DNA of 39,900 nt from a virus. A program made the position numbers and the translations under genes. Position 1 is the first letter of the stretch. The number at the start of each line of letters is the position of its first letter. Below the pieces are notes generated by a model that saw nothing but the letters and a program-made list of their open reading frames with translations, was not told where the DNA came from and did not search any database. The DNA lies in IMG/VR virus record IMGVR_UViG_3300046004_001308, positions 1 to 39,900 of that record, one strand, 5' to 3'. Below are positions 1 to 7,889 of this stretch, piece by piece.

Positions 1-2
1 TT

Positions 3-1478
3 TTAGGTAGTGGGGATATGACTGTTAGTAGCGGAGGCGGAGATATGGTGCTTGCCAATGCTCAAACAGTTTCAGGATTAAAAACTTTTCTTTCCGGAAT
101 GTTCGGGCTTCGAAACGTTGCCAACACATTTACTTCATTTTTTACAAATTCCAATACAGTGGCTAGAACATACACTTTGCAAAATCGTGATGGAACGCTT
201 GCGGATTTAACAGATATAGCAGGGGTAAACTCTGGAAAAATGAACACTCCATCAGGAACGGTAAATTACTTGTCAAAATTCTTAACAGCAACTACAATTG
301 GACTTTCAAGGTTATTTGATAACGGAACTTTTTTTGGTATTGGAACGGTAAATACACCCACAAAAGATATTACTTTAGGAAACCAAGCCGATAGAGTTGT
401 AGGTGTTGAAGATTCAGACAATAATACAAAAGGTCGTGATATAAAATTTGAAGCAGGTAGAACGGTAAATTTTGTACCAAATAGCAATTTTAATTTAGTC
501 GCTGGAAATATACCAAAAGGATTTTGCGGAACTTCTAACGGCGATGTCTTTTATACAGCAAGCAATCAACTTTGGAAACAAACAGGTGGTGCGGGTGCTT
601 TTGTGTCTATGGCTCAAACAACAAGGGATTACAGGGGGTTATGTTCAGACGGTACAAATGTTTATGTAGTTGTTTATGGAGGTTATATTTACAAACTACC
701 AGGCGGTACAGGAACTTTGATCGCTTATGAATTAGTAAACAGGAATTGGACAGATATAGCTTATTCTGCAAGCGGTAATTTATATGCTACAACAACTGTT
801 TCAGGTGATTTACACAAACAAACAGCTTTAACAGGTGCTTTTACGGCTCAGGGATTAACAGCACGAAATTACAACTCTATATCTATTTCAAATGGAAATA
901 ACATTTATGTAATAGGAAGTGATAATCTTTACAAACAAACTTCTGAATCAGGTGCTTTTAATTTAGTTTCAACAGGTTCAAGCGTGCCAACTTCTGTAGC
1001 TGTATCATTGGCTAATAGTGATGTTTATGTTTGTTATTATTCAAATGTTATTAGGAAACAAACAAACGAAACTGGGTCTTATGTTGACATCAGTTCATTG
1101 TTAACAACTTCCTTAGCATGGTTTGTAATTGATGTAATTCCCAACGGCAACGTTTATTTATCAGGTGAATACTACGGCTTTTATTTGCAAATCAATTATA
1201 CAGTTGGATCGCCAAATCTTGACGGAGGGTCGTTTAAATCTGCAGCTGGAGTTGGTAAAGGAACAGGTCAAAGTAGATGGAGGGCGTACACTGGCCAAAA
1301 AACAACAAGCGGAACAGATATGCAAGTTGAAACTTTGCGTATGGAAATCGACGAAAACGGATATTTGAAACTTACCACAATGCCAACTTATGCCGATAAT
1401 ACAGCGGCACTTTCAGGAGGTTTAGTTGCGGGACAATTTTACAGAACAAGCACTGGGATTTTAATGATAACTTATTAA
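3..1478 (+). CDS. Tail fibre protein, 5'-truncated by window edge
   Basis: The reading frame is open to the left edge, so this is the 3' part of a longer gene; an in-frame ATG at 18 is probably internal. The N-terminal visible part is low-complexity and Gly/Ser/Asp-rich, followed by the kind of LANAQTVSGLKTF stretch seen in phage fibre shafts. The middle (about residues 173-390 counted from the ATG at 18) has at least five repeats of roughly 45 residues around an L-x-K-Q-T-x-x-x-G-A-F core, which suggests a beta-propeller or similar beta-repeat receptor-binding region. The last part (LRMEIDENGYLKL and onward) resembles fibre tips that precede a C-terminal trimerisation segment. It lies just upstream of the lysis genes, as is common for fibres. 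Fibre is inferred from composition and position. Confidence 0.7.
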   Translation, partial: LGSGDMTVSSGGGDMVLANAQTVSGLKTFLSGMFGLRNVANTFTSFFTNSNTVARTYTLQNRDGTLADLTDIAGVNSGKMNTPSGTVNYLSKFLTATTIGLSRLFDNGTFFGIGTVNTPTKDITLGNQADRVVGVEDSDNNTKGRDIKFEAGRTVNFVPNSNFNLVAGNIPKGFCGTSNGDVFYTASNQLWKQTGGAGAFVSMAQTTRDYRGLCSDGTNVYVVVYGGYIYKLPGGTGTLIAYELVNRNWTDIAYSASGNLYATTTVSGDLHKQTALTGAFTAQGLTARNYNSISISNGNNIYVIGSDNLYKQTSESGAFNLVSTGSSVPTSVAVSLANSDVYVCYYSNVIRKQTNETGSYVDISSLLTTSLAWFVIDVIPNGNVYLSGEYYGFYLQINYTVGSPNLDGGSFKSAAGVGKGTGQSRWRAYTGQKTTSGTDMQVETLRMEIDENGYLKLTTMPTYADNTAALSGGLVAGQFYRTSTGILMITY

Positions 1479-1480
1479 TT

Positions 1481-1858
1481 ATGATACAGACAAAACAGCC
1501 TATTGTTTACGGGGCAAGAAATGACAAAAACGGTATTATTTTAGTAGAAGTAAGACCCTTAATGACAACCGATTTAGGCACTAATTATTTAGTCAATGAC
1601 TGGGCGAAAGTTGGAGACGAATTGGTAATCAACAATGCAAAGGAAGTGTTTTATACCAACGCACAAATAGACGGTTTAGATGCTTATATCGAAGAAAATT
1701 TTCAACCAATGCTAACTGGACTTTCTAAAACTGAAAAGGAGTGGAAAAAAAGACAAATAGCTTTGATGATTGATACCCAAACTAATTTACTGCCGACGGG
1801 AACAACAATTTACGGTTTAAGTCCAAATGATTGGGAGTTTACACCTGATAAAAAATAA
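1481..1858 (+). CDS. Hypothetical protein downstream of tail fibre
   Basis: This 125-residue soluble protein starts 2 nt after the fibre stop codon, so the two are probably co-translated. The N-terminal half is beta-rich (PIVYGARNDKNGIILVEVRPL) and the C-terminal half is helical with a conserved-looking EKEWKKRQ segment. Its size and place match small fibre-assembly chaperones or fibre-associated proteins, but I do not recognise the family. Its TAA overlaps the ATG of the next gene (TAATG), indicating translational coupling. Confidence 0.7.
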   Translation: MIQTKQPIVYGARNDKNGIILVEVRPLMTTDLGTNYLVNDWAKVGDELVINNAKEVFYTNAQIDGLDAYIEENFQPMLTGLSKTEKEWKKRQIALMIDTQTNLLPTGTTIYGLSPNDWEFTPDKK

Positions 1859-2181
1859 TGGGATTTCTATTGTTTATTATAGCATATATTTTGTTTTTGC
1901 CTTTATCCATTATCAATTATTTAGTTGTTAAAAATAAATCGGGGTATTTCAAAAGTTCTGCAATCAACTTAGATAAGTTTGGAAATCGGGAGTTTAGAAC
2001 GCTTTTAAATAAAACTTTAAAAACTGAAAATGGCCATTATTTTGGAGATTTAAAAGAAACTATATCAGGAGTTTTAGGAAAAAACGAAAGGGATAACACC
2101 CTTTCAAAAACGGGTAAAATATTAGTTTGGATTTTAGATAAAATCGATAAAAACCACGCATTTAAAAGCATTGATAAATGA
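1858..2181 (+). CDS. Small protein with an N-terminal membrane segment
   Basis: The first 24 residues form one strongly hydrophobic segment (FLLFIIAYILFLPLSIINYLVV), followed by a basic, Lys- and Asn-rich soluble part of about 80 residues. It overlaps its upstream neighbour by TAATG and the next small frame by ATGA, so it belongs to a tightly packed rightward operon leading into the lysis genes. No family is recognised; a membrane-anchored accessory or lysis protein is possible from context only. Confidence 0.65.
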   Translation: MGFLLFIIAYILFLPLSIINYLVVKNKSGYFKSSAINLDKFGNREFRTLLNKTLKTENGHYFGDLKETISGVLGKNERDNTLSKTGKILVWILDKIDKNHAFKSIDK

Positions 2182-2264
2182 ATTTAGTACAACGAGAAAT
2201 ATTTGGCTTAAAAAAGAATAGTTTTTCTTATATATTAGACACTTATACGTCGGCTATTTATTAA
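2178..2264 (+). CDS. Putative 28-residue coupled small protein
   Basis: A 28-codon frame (MNLVQREIFGLKKNSFSYIL and 8 more residues) starts in an ATGA overlap with the upstream gene and ends in a TAATG overlap with the downstream gene. It fills what would otherwise be an 82-nt gap. Precise coupling at both ends is the only evidence that it is translated; no family is recognised. It could instead simply keep ribosomes moving to the next start. Confidence 0.45.
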   Translation: MNLVQREIFGLKKNSFSYILDTYTSAIY

Positions 2265-2581
2265 TGAAAAAGCTAATACTAATACTATTCACAACACTAT
2301 CATTTGCACAAACGCAATACAAAACTATTGTAGTTATAAAACGAGTTTTGCCTACTACGACAGTTGATTTAATCGCAAATAAAAAGTATGCTCCAGACTT
2401 AAAACAGTTTAATAACAACGATGAAGCACTTAACGCAGGTCTTAAAGTCGATGAATGGTATAGATTACCAACAACAAATGGAAAAATATTGATTACAATA
2501 GTAGTTCCTAGAGAGATTACAGTAGGCTATGGGAGTATAGAGAATACTACAATTTATATGAGTAAAGAGATAAAGAAATGA
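2264..2581 (+). CDS. Small exported protein with signal peptide
   Basis: The N-terminus (MKKLILILFTTLSFAQTQYK) is a short typical Bacteroidota signal peptide with likely cleavage near SFA-Q, leaving about 88 residues with beta-rich character. It sits between membrane proteins upstream of the holin and endolysin, so a periplasmic or envelope role during lysis is possible. No Cys follows the hydrophobic stretch, so it is not an obvious lipoprotein. It overlaps the next gene by ATGA. Family not recognised. Confidence 0.65.
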   Translation: MKKLILILFTTLSFAQTQYKTIVVIKRVLPTTTVDLIANKKYAPDLKQFNNNDEALNAGLKVDEWYRLPTTNGKILITIVVPREITVGYGSIENTTIYMSKEIKK

Positions 2582-2751
2582 CAAACGCTAAACGAGTAAA
2601 AAGAACACCTTTAGAATCTCAAATGAGGTATAAATATATGGCTTTGCTAAAACAGCCAATGACACCAAAAGAGTTTAATCAGTTAATAATCGATTTCAGA
2701 AGGGATGTTGAGGTCATAAAAAAAGAGAATCCTATTTATTTTAATACTTAA
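2578..2751 (+). CDS. Hypothetical 57-residue basic protein
   Basis: This frame begins in the ATGA overlap with the upstream gene and ends 4 nt before the next ATG, so it occupies the interval completely. The product is basic and helical (MTNAKRVKRTPLESQ, then a FNQLIIDFRRDVEVIKKE helix). No membrane segment or known domain is visible. Being a real gene is inferred from its close packing in the operon. Confidence 0.6.
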   Translation: MTNAKRVKRTPLESQMRYKYMALLKQPMTPKEFNQLIIDFRRDVEVIKKENPIYFNT

Positions 2752-2755
2752 TATT

Positions 2756-2998
2756 ATGAAAATATTTAACGACATTTTAAAAGAGAAATCTATCTACTCA
2801 CAAAAAAGAGTTTATGCTTTAGTAGTGTTGATATTTACTTTAGCACTAGGCACATTTATTGTAATTTCTGATAAGATATTAGACAAAGAAGTTAATCGTT
2901 ATGCAATCGATATATTCGATTCTTTACTTATTTTCTTAGGGTTGTTAATCGGGGTTTCAGTTGTAGATAAAAAACTAACAAATAAAGTAGAAATGTAA
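2756..2998 (+). CDS. Putative holin (two membrane segments)
   Basis: The 80-residue product has two hydrophobic helices, about residues 21-38 (VYALVVLIFTLALGTFIV) and 54-69 (SLLIFLGLLIGVSVV), with a charged N-terminus and C-terminus. That is the size and topology of class II phage holins, which form the inner-membrane lesions that time lysis. It lies directly ahead of an XhlA-like protein, a GH19 endolysin and a spanin-like protein. The assignment rests on topology and context; holins share little sequence. Confidence 0.65.
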   Translation: MKIFNDILKEKSIYSQKRVYALVVLIFTLALGTFIVISDKILDKEVNRYAIDIFDSLLIFLGLLIGVSVVDKKLTNKVEM

Positions 2999-3017
2999 TT
3001 TTGTAAGAAAAATTTTT

Positions 3018-3025
3018 TACCTTTG
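3018..3025 (+). promoter_or_regulatory. Bacteroidota -7 box upstream of lysis genes
   Basis: TACCTTTG matches the TAnnTTTG -7 consensus and lies 17 nt before the ATG of the XhlA-like gene. A TTTG at 3000-3003 is closer than the usual -33 spacing, so the upstream box is weak. Confidence 0.4.
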
Positions 3026-3042
3026 AATAAACATACAATAAA

Positions 3043-3393
3043 ATGGCTTTACCTAAAAATACAAATTGTCACGACCACGATTTAGCAATTCAAAAATTAG
3101 AAAGTAGACAAGATGCATTAGAAAGACATCACGGATATTATAAAGAAAAATTTGGAGGGATTGAGTTATCTTTAGAAGAATTGAAATATTTTTCGATTGA
3201 CACTAAAAATTCAATTGACAGATTCAAAGACGTTCCTGAACGTTTAAGAAAGCAAGAAGATAAAGCGGTTGTTTATGATTTAATAAAAGTTGGAGTTGGA
3301 ATTATTTTAGGGCTAATGATTACAAATTATGTAGGACAAACTTTTGTTACAAATAGAGAAGAACGAAAATATAAAACTGAAAGTACGAAATGA
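3043..3393 (+). CDS. XhlA-like coiled-coil/membrane protein
   Basis: The 116-residue protein has an N-terminal CHDHDLAIQKLESRQDALERHHG region, a helical middle predicted to be coiled coil, and one C-terminal hydrophobic segment (about residues 86-101, IKVGVGIILGLMITNYV) with a charged tail. This layout is that of haemolysin XhlA-type lysis proteins, which assist the holin at the inner membrane. It follows the holin-like gene and overlaps the endolysin gene by ATGA. Function is inferred from architecture and context. Confidence 0.55.
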   Translation: MALPKNTNCHDHDLAIQKLESRQDALERHHGYYKEKFGGIELSLEELKYFSIDTKNSIDRFKDVPERLRKQEDKAVVYDLIKVGVGIILGLMITNYVGQTFVTNREERKYKTESTK

Positions 3394-3938
3394 ATCTACA
3401 ACAAAAATACAAAACACTTTTAGAGCAAAACGGAATTAACACAAAATTACGTTTAGCTCATTTTATGGCTCAGATAGAACACGAATCAGGATTAAAGCCA
3501 ATTAGTGAAAATTTAAGTTACTCTGCTAAAGGATTATCAACTACCTTTAAAAAATACTTCCCAACTCCTGCTGATAGTTTACGATATGAAAGACAACCTT
3601 TATTGATTGCTAATAAGGTTTATGCAAACCGAATGGGTAACGGAAATGAAGAAAGCGGAGAGGGATGGAAATATAGAGGGCGTGGTTTCATTCAAATTAC
3701 AGGTAAAGAAAACTATTTCAGATTAGCAAACGATACGGATTTAGATTGTTTTAAAAATCCTGATTTATTACTCGAAGAAGCAAACGCAATGATTAGTGCT
3801 TTATGGTTTTGGAACTTAAAAGGGTTAAATGCTTTGGCTGATAAAGATGATATTATTGGAATAACCAAACGTATAAACGGAGGTTTAAACGGAATTGAGC
3901 ATAGAAAACAATTATTAACTAAATATAAAAATTTATGA
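3390..3938 (+). CDS. Endolysin, glycoside hydrolase family 19
   Basis: This 182-residue enzyme degrades peptidoglycan glycan strands at lysis. The family signature is clear: AHFMAQIEHESG (residues 23-34) carries the probable general-acid Glu32, SENLSYSA (39-46) carries the second acidic residue Glu40, and YANRMGN followed by GEGWKYRGRGFIQITG is the substrate-cleft segment typical of phage GH19 lysins. No signal peptide is present, so export depends on the holin. It overlaps both neighbours by about 4 nt inside the lysis operon. Length is that of a single catalytic domain without a cell-wall-binding module. Confidence 0.92.
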   Translation: MNLQQKYKTLLEQNGINTKLRLAHFMAQIEHESGLKPISENLSYSAKGLSTTFKKYFPTPADSLRYERQPLLIANKVYANRMGNGNEESGEGWKYRGRGFIQITGKENYFRLANDTDLDCFKNPDLLLEEANAMISALWFWNLKGLNALADKDDIIGITKRINGGLNGIEHRKQLLTKYKNL

Positions 3939-4609
3939 TACAATTCAATCCATATTCTATAAACTGGAATAAAGTAATACCTTATGCAATAATAGTATTA
4001 CTATCTATAATCATTCTAAGCACTTGTACTAATAATCAAAAAGTACAATTAGCAAATGATAGTCTTAAAAAAGAAATCAAAATAAGCGATTTAAAGAACG
4101 AAAAATACGCAACACGTATAAATACTTTAAACGATAGTTTAATTGTATTAGAGCAACTAAAACAACGTGAAAAAACAAAGATAGTAACTATTGTAAAAGA
4201 AGTTAAAGTACAAGTTGAAGCGGTTGGAAGTTTAAATACTAAAGGGATTGCAAACTACTATCAAAACCGTTATAAGTTACCGGTTGTAATCACAAAATAT
4301 GGAGTTTCTTTATCTGATACTTTAGCGAAAAAGAATATAGTTGAGGTAATTGAAAGAGATGGGTTTAAAGCTGAATTAGATTTGTTTAAGGTACAATTAA
4401 AACTTGAGGAGAAAAAGGGAGAAGTTAAAGATACGATTATAAAAAATAAGTCTTTAATCATAGTCGAAAAAGATAATATCATTGGTAATCATTTAGAAAT
4501 AGAAAAGAATTTGACAAAATCTGTCAAATCTGAAAAGGTCAAAAAGAATATTTGGAAAGTAACAGCAATAGGGATTTTAGGAGGAAGTATCTACTTACTA
4601 TCGAAGTAA
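3935..4609 (+). CDS. Spanin-like membrane-anchored coiled-coil protein
   Basis: The 224-residue product has an N-terminal membrane anchor (residues about 16-31, PYAIIVLLSIIILSTC), a long charged, coiled-coil-rich periplasmic-type region and a short hydrophobic C-terminal segment (WKVTAIGILGGSIYLLSK). It overlaps the endolysin stop by ATGA. Position after holin and endolysin and this topology suggest a spanin (i-spanin or unimolecular type) that joins inner and outer membranes at the last step of lysis of a Gram-negative host. No embedded o-spanin frame with a lipobox was noticed. Assignment is inference. Confidence 0.55.
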   Translation: MIQFNPYSINWNKVIPYAIIVLLSIIILSTCTNNQKVQLANDSLKKEIKISDLKNEKYATRINTLNDSLIVLEQLKQREKTKIVTIVKEVKVQVEAVGSLNTKGIANYYQNRYKLPVVITKYGVSLSDTLAKKNIVEVIERDGFKAELDLFKVQLKLEEKKGEVKDTIIKNKSLIIVEKDNIIGNHLEIEKNLTKSVKSEKVKKNIWKVTAIGILGGSIYLLSK

Positions 4610-4637
4610 GTTTTATTATAAACTAACAAAAAAAATA

Positions 4638-5528
4638 ATGAGTAAATATGATAGTTTTAATCAAGCCATATTACAAAATTTAGAATGCGAACCAAATAAC
4701 ACAAAATTAGCAAAAACAATTTACCCAGAGGGAAAACCCAATGAAATAGAAAGACTACGAAAGCATATAGCAATAATTAGAGAATACGGAATCCCAATAG
4801 TTACAGATACGCCTATTTATAGCGGTGAAACATTTAAAAAACATTTAGCTATTGAGCCTTATTTAAACGGCAACCCTGATAATATTTTAGTAATTGGAGA
4901 TCTACACGCTCCATTTACTAAAAAAGGTTATTTGAAATTTTGTAGAGAGCAACAAGAAATTTACGATTGCGGAACTGTTATATTTATAGGAGATGTTATC
5001 GATAATCATTTTTCAAGTTATCACGAAACAGACCCAGACGGATATAGTGCTGGAGAGGAATTAGACAGGGCTATTGATATGATTTCAGATTGGTATCATA
5101 CATTCCCAAAAGCGACTGTTATTATAGGTAATCACGATAGGTTAGTATATCGTAAGGCATATAGTTCTGGGGTTTCTAAACGGTGGATTAGATATTATAA
5201 AGATGTTTTAAATACTGAGGGCTGGAATTTTGTGGAGAATATAGTTTTTAATGGAATAAACTTTAATCACGGAGAGGGCGGAACTGCAAGAAATAGAATT
5301 AAAAGCGAGTTACAAAGCCAAGTACAGGGGCATTTACACACCCAATTATACAGCGAATTTCTAGTAGGTGCAAATTATATCGTTTGGGGAATGCAAGTAG
5401 GTTGTGGAATCGATGTTAAAAGTTATGCAATGGCATACGGAAAACACTTTAAAAAACCTGCTATCGGTTGCGGTGTAGTTTTAAATAAAGGAACATTACC
5501 TATTGCTATACCGATGAAGATGGGGTAA
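4638..5528 (+). CDS. Metallophosphoesterase with N-terminal HTH-like region
   Basis: Calcineurin-like phosphoesterase motifs appear in order: GDLHAP (D88, H90), GDVIDNH (D119, D122 region), GNHDR (164-168), then FNHGEGG and QGHLHT, giving a complete two-metal site. Residues 1-60 are helical (NTKLAKTIYPEGKPNEIERLRKHIA-like) and resemble the HTH segments fused to several phage members of this family. The substrate could be a nucleotide, cyclic nucleotide or nucleic-acid end; the sequence does not decide. It follows the lysis genes after a 28-nt gap. Confidence 0.85.
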   Translation: MSKYDSFNQAILQNLECEPNNTKLAKTIYPEGKPNEIERLRKHIAIIREYGIPIVTDTPIYSGETFKKHLAIEPYLNGNPDNILVIGDLHAPFTKKGYLKFCREQQEIYDCGTVIFIGDVIDNHFSSYHETDPDGYSAGEELDRAIDMISDWYHTFPKATVIIGNHDRLVYRKAYSSGVSKRWIRYYKDVLNTEGWNFVENIVFNGINFNHGEGGTARNRIKSELQSQVQGHLHTQLYSEFLVGANYIVWGMQVGCGIDVKSYAMAYGKHFKKPAIGCGVVLNKGTLPIAIPMKMG

Positions 5529-5548
5529 TAAACCTAAATAAAAATAAG

Positions 5549-5743
5549 ATGGTATATAATTTTATTTGTACACTAAAAGGCATCGACTTTAAATATAAAG
5601 TCGAAGCGGAAAATATTACTGAGGCAAAAGTAAAAGTTCGTGAGCATATTAAAAATGCGGTAGAAATTCAAGAATTTATTCCAGAACCTAAAATAGACAA
5701 TTCATTTATGGAGTTTTTTAACGATATGATAAAACCTAAATAA
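5549..5743 (+). CDS. Hypothetical 64-residue protein
   Basis: A small acidic protein with a beta-alpha start (FICTLKGIDFKYKVEAENITEAKVKVREHI) similar in form to small phage proteins with one sheet and one helix. It is followed after 1 nt by the next small gene and shares its operon. No family is recognised. Confidence 0.6.
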   Translation: MVYNFICTLKGIDFKYKVEAENITEAKVKVREHIKNAVEIQEFIPEPKIDNSFMEFFNDMIKPK

Positions 5744-5744
5744 A

Positions 5745-5978
5745 ATGGCAAAAGTAATAATAAAACTCGATTTAAAAAGAGAAGCAGATTTACGGGATTA
5801 CAACCTATTTAATAACGCAAATGGTATGTTTGATGCGTTGTTTGAGATTTCCTATAACCTAAGAAAGAAAATAAAATATCAATTTGATGGAGATGACAAT
5901 GGAGCTTTAGATTTAGTCTTTGAAAAAATAGCAGAAATATTAGAAGAAAATAATGTGATAATTGACAAGTTAAGTTGA
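5745..5978 (+). CDS. Hypothetical 77-residue protein, last gene before terminator
   Basis: This helical, acidic protein (LREADLRDYNLFNNANGMFDALFEISYNLRKK-like body) begins 1 nt after the previous stop and ends about 10 nt before a strong terminator, so it closes the rightward lysis operon. No domain is recognised. The form resembles small single-domain phage proteins with helical bundles. Confidence 0.6.
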   Translation: MAKVIIKLDLKREADLRDYNLFNNANGMFDALFEISYNLRKKIKYQFDGDDNGALDLVFEKIAEILEENNVIIDKLS

Positions 5979-5985
5979 TTAAAAA

Positions 5986-6016
5986 GAAACCCGATAATTC
6001 CAGTTATCGGGTTTTC
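5986..6016. terminator. Bidirectional intrinsic terminator
   Basis: A perfect stem AACCCGATAA (5988-5997) pairs with TTATCGGGTT (6004-6013) around a 6-nt loop, with T-rich sequence to the right and A-rich to the left. It separates the rightward lysis operon from the leftward integrase block. Confidence 0.9.
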
Positions 6017-6061
6017 TTATTTATTGTTTAATTTAATACGCAGTTACAAAGATAGTATAAT

Positions 6062-6562
6062 TTATAATACAAATTTTAAATACACCTGACTATTATAAAC
6101 CCATTTATTCCCATCGTAAAAAACAGCATCTCCCCTAGCATCATAACTACCTCGTAAACCTATACCAAACTTTTCTGTAAAATGATATTCAATAGCTCCT
6201 TCAACTCCAAATATAGGATATGTAGCAGCTCGATTGATAACACCTAACTTTATGCCTGATTTATAATTCCATCGATTATAGGCAATATTATAGCCTATAC
6301 CTGATGCAATTTCAAGATAACCATCTGTAAGATATGCGTAATGAATTTGAGGTCTTACGTAAATATGGTTATTAAACTCAGCATTAAACTCTACACCTCC
6401 GTAGAATATACCTTTTTGGAATATTACGTTATCGGTTGTGATTTGTACTGAATAACGATCTTGTGCAGACGCTATTGTAGAAAATAGAATAACTGCTAAA
6501 ATTAAGCAAATGATAAATATCATATTAGCTTTACGTGGGGTTGTTGATGTGTGTCGTTTCAT
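6062..6562 (-). CDS. Phage-borne outer-membrane beta-barrel protein
   Basis: The 166-residue product has a basic N-terminus, a hydrophobic core (about residues 14-31) and a likely signal-peptidase site after ASA33, then an amphipathic beta-strand pattern throughout (YGGVEFNAEFNNHIYVRPQIHYAYL, IASGIGYNIAYNRWNYKSGIKLGVI, FGIGLRGSYDARGD), ending in YLKFVL. This is the profile of a small OmpA/OprF- or OmpW-type eight-stranded barrel. Its start overlaps the recombinase stop by ATGA, so the two are one leftward operon, and it could be expressed from the prophage. A role in surface change or superinfection exclusion is inference. Confidence 0.7.
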   Translation of the reverse strand: MKRHTSTTPRKANMIFIICLILAVILFSTIASAQDRYSVQITTDNVIFQKGIFYGGVEFNAEFNNHIYVRPQIHYAYLTDGYLEIASGIGYNIAYNRWNYKSGIKLGVINRAATYPIFGVEGAIEYHFTEKFGIGLRGSYDARGDAVFYDGNKWVYNSQVYLKFVL

Positions 6563-7386
6563 AGTCTTATTGATTGTAATGGAGATTGAATTTTACTGAT
6601 TAAATTGTGTGAGATATGTGTATAAAGCAAAGTTGTTTTAACATTGGAATGCCCAGCTAATTTTTGTATAAGGTTTATATCAATACCCGCTTCAACTAAA
6701 TGCGTAAAACAATTATGGCGCATTAAATGAGTGTAAACTCTTTTATTAATCTTAGCTTTTTCTGCAAGTTGTTTCATAACTTGGTTTACGCTTGTGGCTG
6801 AATATTGATTTGAAAACTGCCCAGATAAAACATAAGTAACCGTTCTATATTGATAATAATATTTTTCTAATAATGGTATCAAAGAAGCATCGAGCATTAC
6901 TTGTCGGTCTTTATTTCCTTTTCCGTCAATAATATTTATAATCATTCGGCTACGGTCAATATTACTCCATTTTAAATTTATAAGCTCCGAAACTCGCAAA
7001 CCACAAGAATATAATAAACTCAAAATTACTTTGTGTTTTAGATTTTCGCAAACTGAAAACATTTTTTGTACTTCATCTTGACTTAATGGTATGGGTAATT
7101 TTCTACTTTGTTTAGCGTATGGAATGTGTTTGAATTTATCCTTTTGATGTAAGCAAATAGCATAGAATTTCTTAATAGCAGAATGATAATTCCTTTGAGT
7201 ATTAATCTGAACACAATTAGATAAAAAATTCATTATATCCGTTTCATTTATGTTTTTTGGATGGTCTTTTGTAGATTTAGAAAAGAAAATATTAAGACAA
7301 GATGAGTAATTTTCGATAGTGTTTTTACTATATCCTTGTCTTTTCATTTCCTGCTCGAATTTACCTATGTGTTCAGAAATATTCAT
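6559..7386 (-). CDS. Tyrosine recombinase / phage integrase
   Basis: A 275-residue XerC/D-like recombinase. The N-terminal SAM-like core-binding domain (about 1-90) precedes the catalytic domain with all expected residues: R131 (SCGLRVSEL), K156 (GKGNKD), H220 and R223 (YTHLMRH), H246 (LAGHSNVKTT) and the nucleophile Y255 (LLYTH). The C-terminus ISKIQSPL is typical of Bacteroidota integrases. The loop between K156 and H220 is short, so it lacks the extra helix of integron IntI. It probably integrates the phage; whether it also acts on the neighbouring attC-like sites is open. It starts immediately beside the half-site at 7438-7447. Confidence 0.93.
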   Translation of the reverse strand: MNISEHIGKFEQEMKRQGYSKNTIENYSSCLNIFFSKSTKDHPKNINETDIMNFLSNCVQINTQRNYHSAIKKFYAICLHQKDKFKHIPYAKQSRKLPIPLSQDEVQKMFSVCENLKHKVILSLLYSCGLRVSELINLKWSNIDRSRMIINIIDGKGNKDRQVMLDASLIPLLEKYYYQYRTVTYVLSGQFSNQYSATSVNQVMKQLAEKAKINKRVYTHLMRHNCFTHLVEAGIDINLIQKLAGHSNVKTTLLYTHISHNLISKIQSPLQSIRL

Positions 7387-7437
7387 CGTTAAGTGTTGTT
7401 TTTATTAATACTAAGAAGTTATAAATACATATTCTAT

Positions 7438-7447
7438 GTTAGGGTGC
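7438..7447 (-). repeat. attC-like half site ending a cassette
   Basis: On the minus strand this reads GCACCCTAAC, 10 nt 3' of the methyltransferase stop codon. It is the exact reverse complement of the first 10 nt of the same module, at 8299-8308, and 13 of 14 positions match when extended. In an integron cassette these would be the inverse-core and core ends that come together on circularisation. A clear folded partner toward 7390 is not seen. Confidence 0.45.
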
Positions 7448-7457
7448 ATAGCTCTAT

Positions 7458-7889
7458 TTAGTTTTTCAAAATGACTATCATACTATCGTGCATCCCGCTT
7501 TGTTTTGGTGTAAAAAGGTTTCCGTTTTCATCAAACGTGCTAAACTTCAATCTTCTTTCTATAAATCGAATATCTTTAGCGTTTGGTAATATTTTTTCGT
7601 GAAACAGTTTTGTACTTGTAGAAACAGGAATTAATAAAACACAAAGTTTTCCTTTCTTGCTTTCTTCAATTGCTTTTTCTACAAATGCTTCTTTCAATTT
7701 TCGTGAGTAAGGCGGGTTTATAAAATTAGAGTTTCCCCATTCAATCAATAAACCGTTTTTATCATCTGTAATTTGCTCTTTATTCAAAGGACACGGATCA
7801 AAATCAAAATTAAATTCAGCGTTTAATTTATCGTAAAACTCTTTCGGTGTTCCCCAATTATCGGAGTGATCTAAATTTCTGTTTTTCAT
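7458..7889 (-). CDS. Phage-type DNA N-6-adenine methyltransferase
   Basis: The 143-residue protein matches the compact phage Dam-like family (Dam, PF05869 type): NWGTPKEFYDKL, then FDFDPCPLN (residues 28-36), the catalytic motif NPPYS (58-62) and LLIPVSTSTKLFHEKILPNA. It would methylate adenine N6, probably protecting phage DNA from restriction or marking it. Its start overlaps the upstream gene stop by ATGA, so the two form one module, which is bounded by complementary ends at 7438-7447 and 8299-8308. Confidence 0.88.
   Translation of the reverse strand: MKNRNLDHSDNWGTPKEFYDKLNAEFNFDFDPCPLNKEQITDDKNGLLIEWGNSNFINPPYSRKLKEAFVEKAIEESKKGKLCVLLIPVSTSTKLFHEKILPNAKDIRFIERRLKFSTFDENGNLFTPKQSGMHDSMIVILKN

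Noticed and set aside
5745-6062. tRNA or attachment-site duplication near the recombinase
   Set aside because: No cloverleaf or duplicated tRNA 3' end was seen; the clear inverted repeat here is an intrinsic terminator.
6559-7386. Recombinase as an integron integrase (IntI)
   Set aside because: The short loop between K156 and H220 lacks the IntI-specific extra helix, and its C-terminus is typical of Bacteroidota phage integrases.
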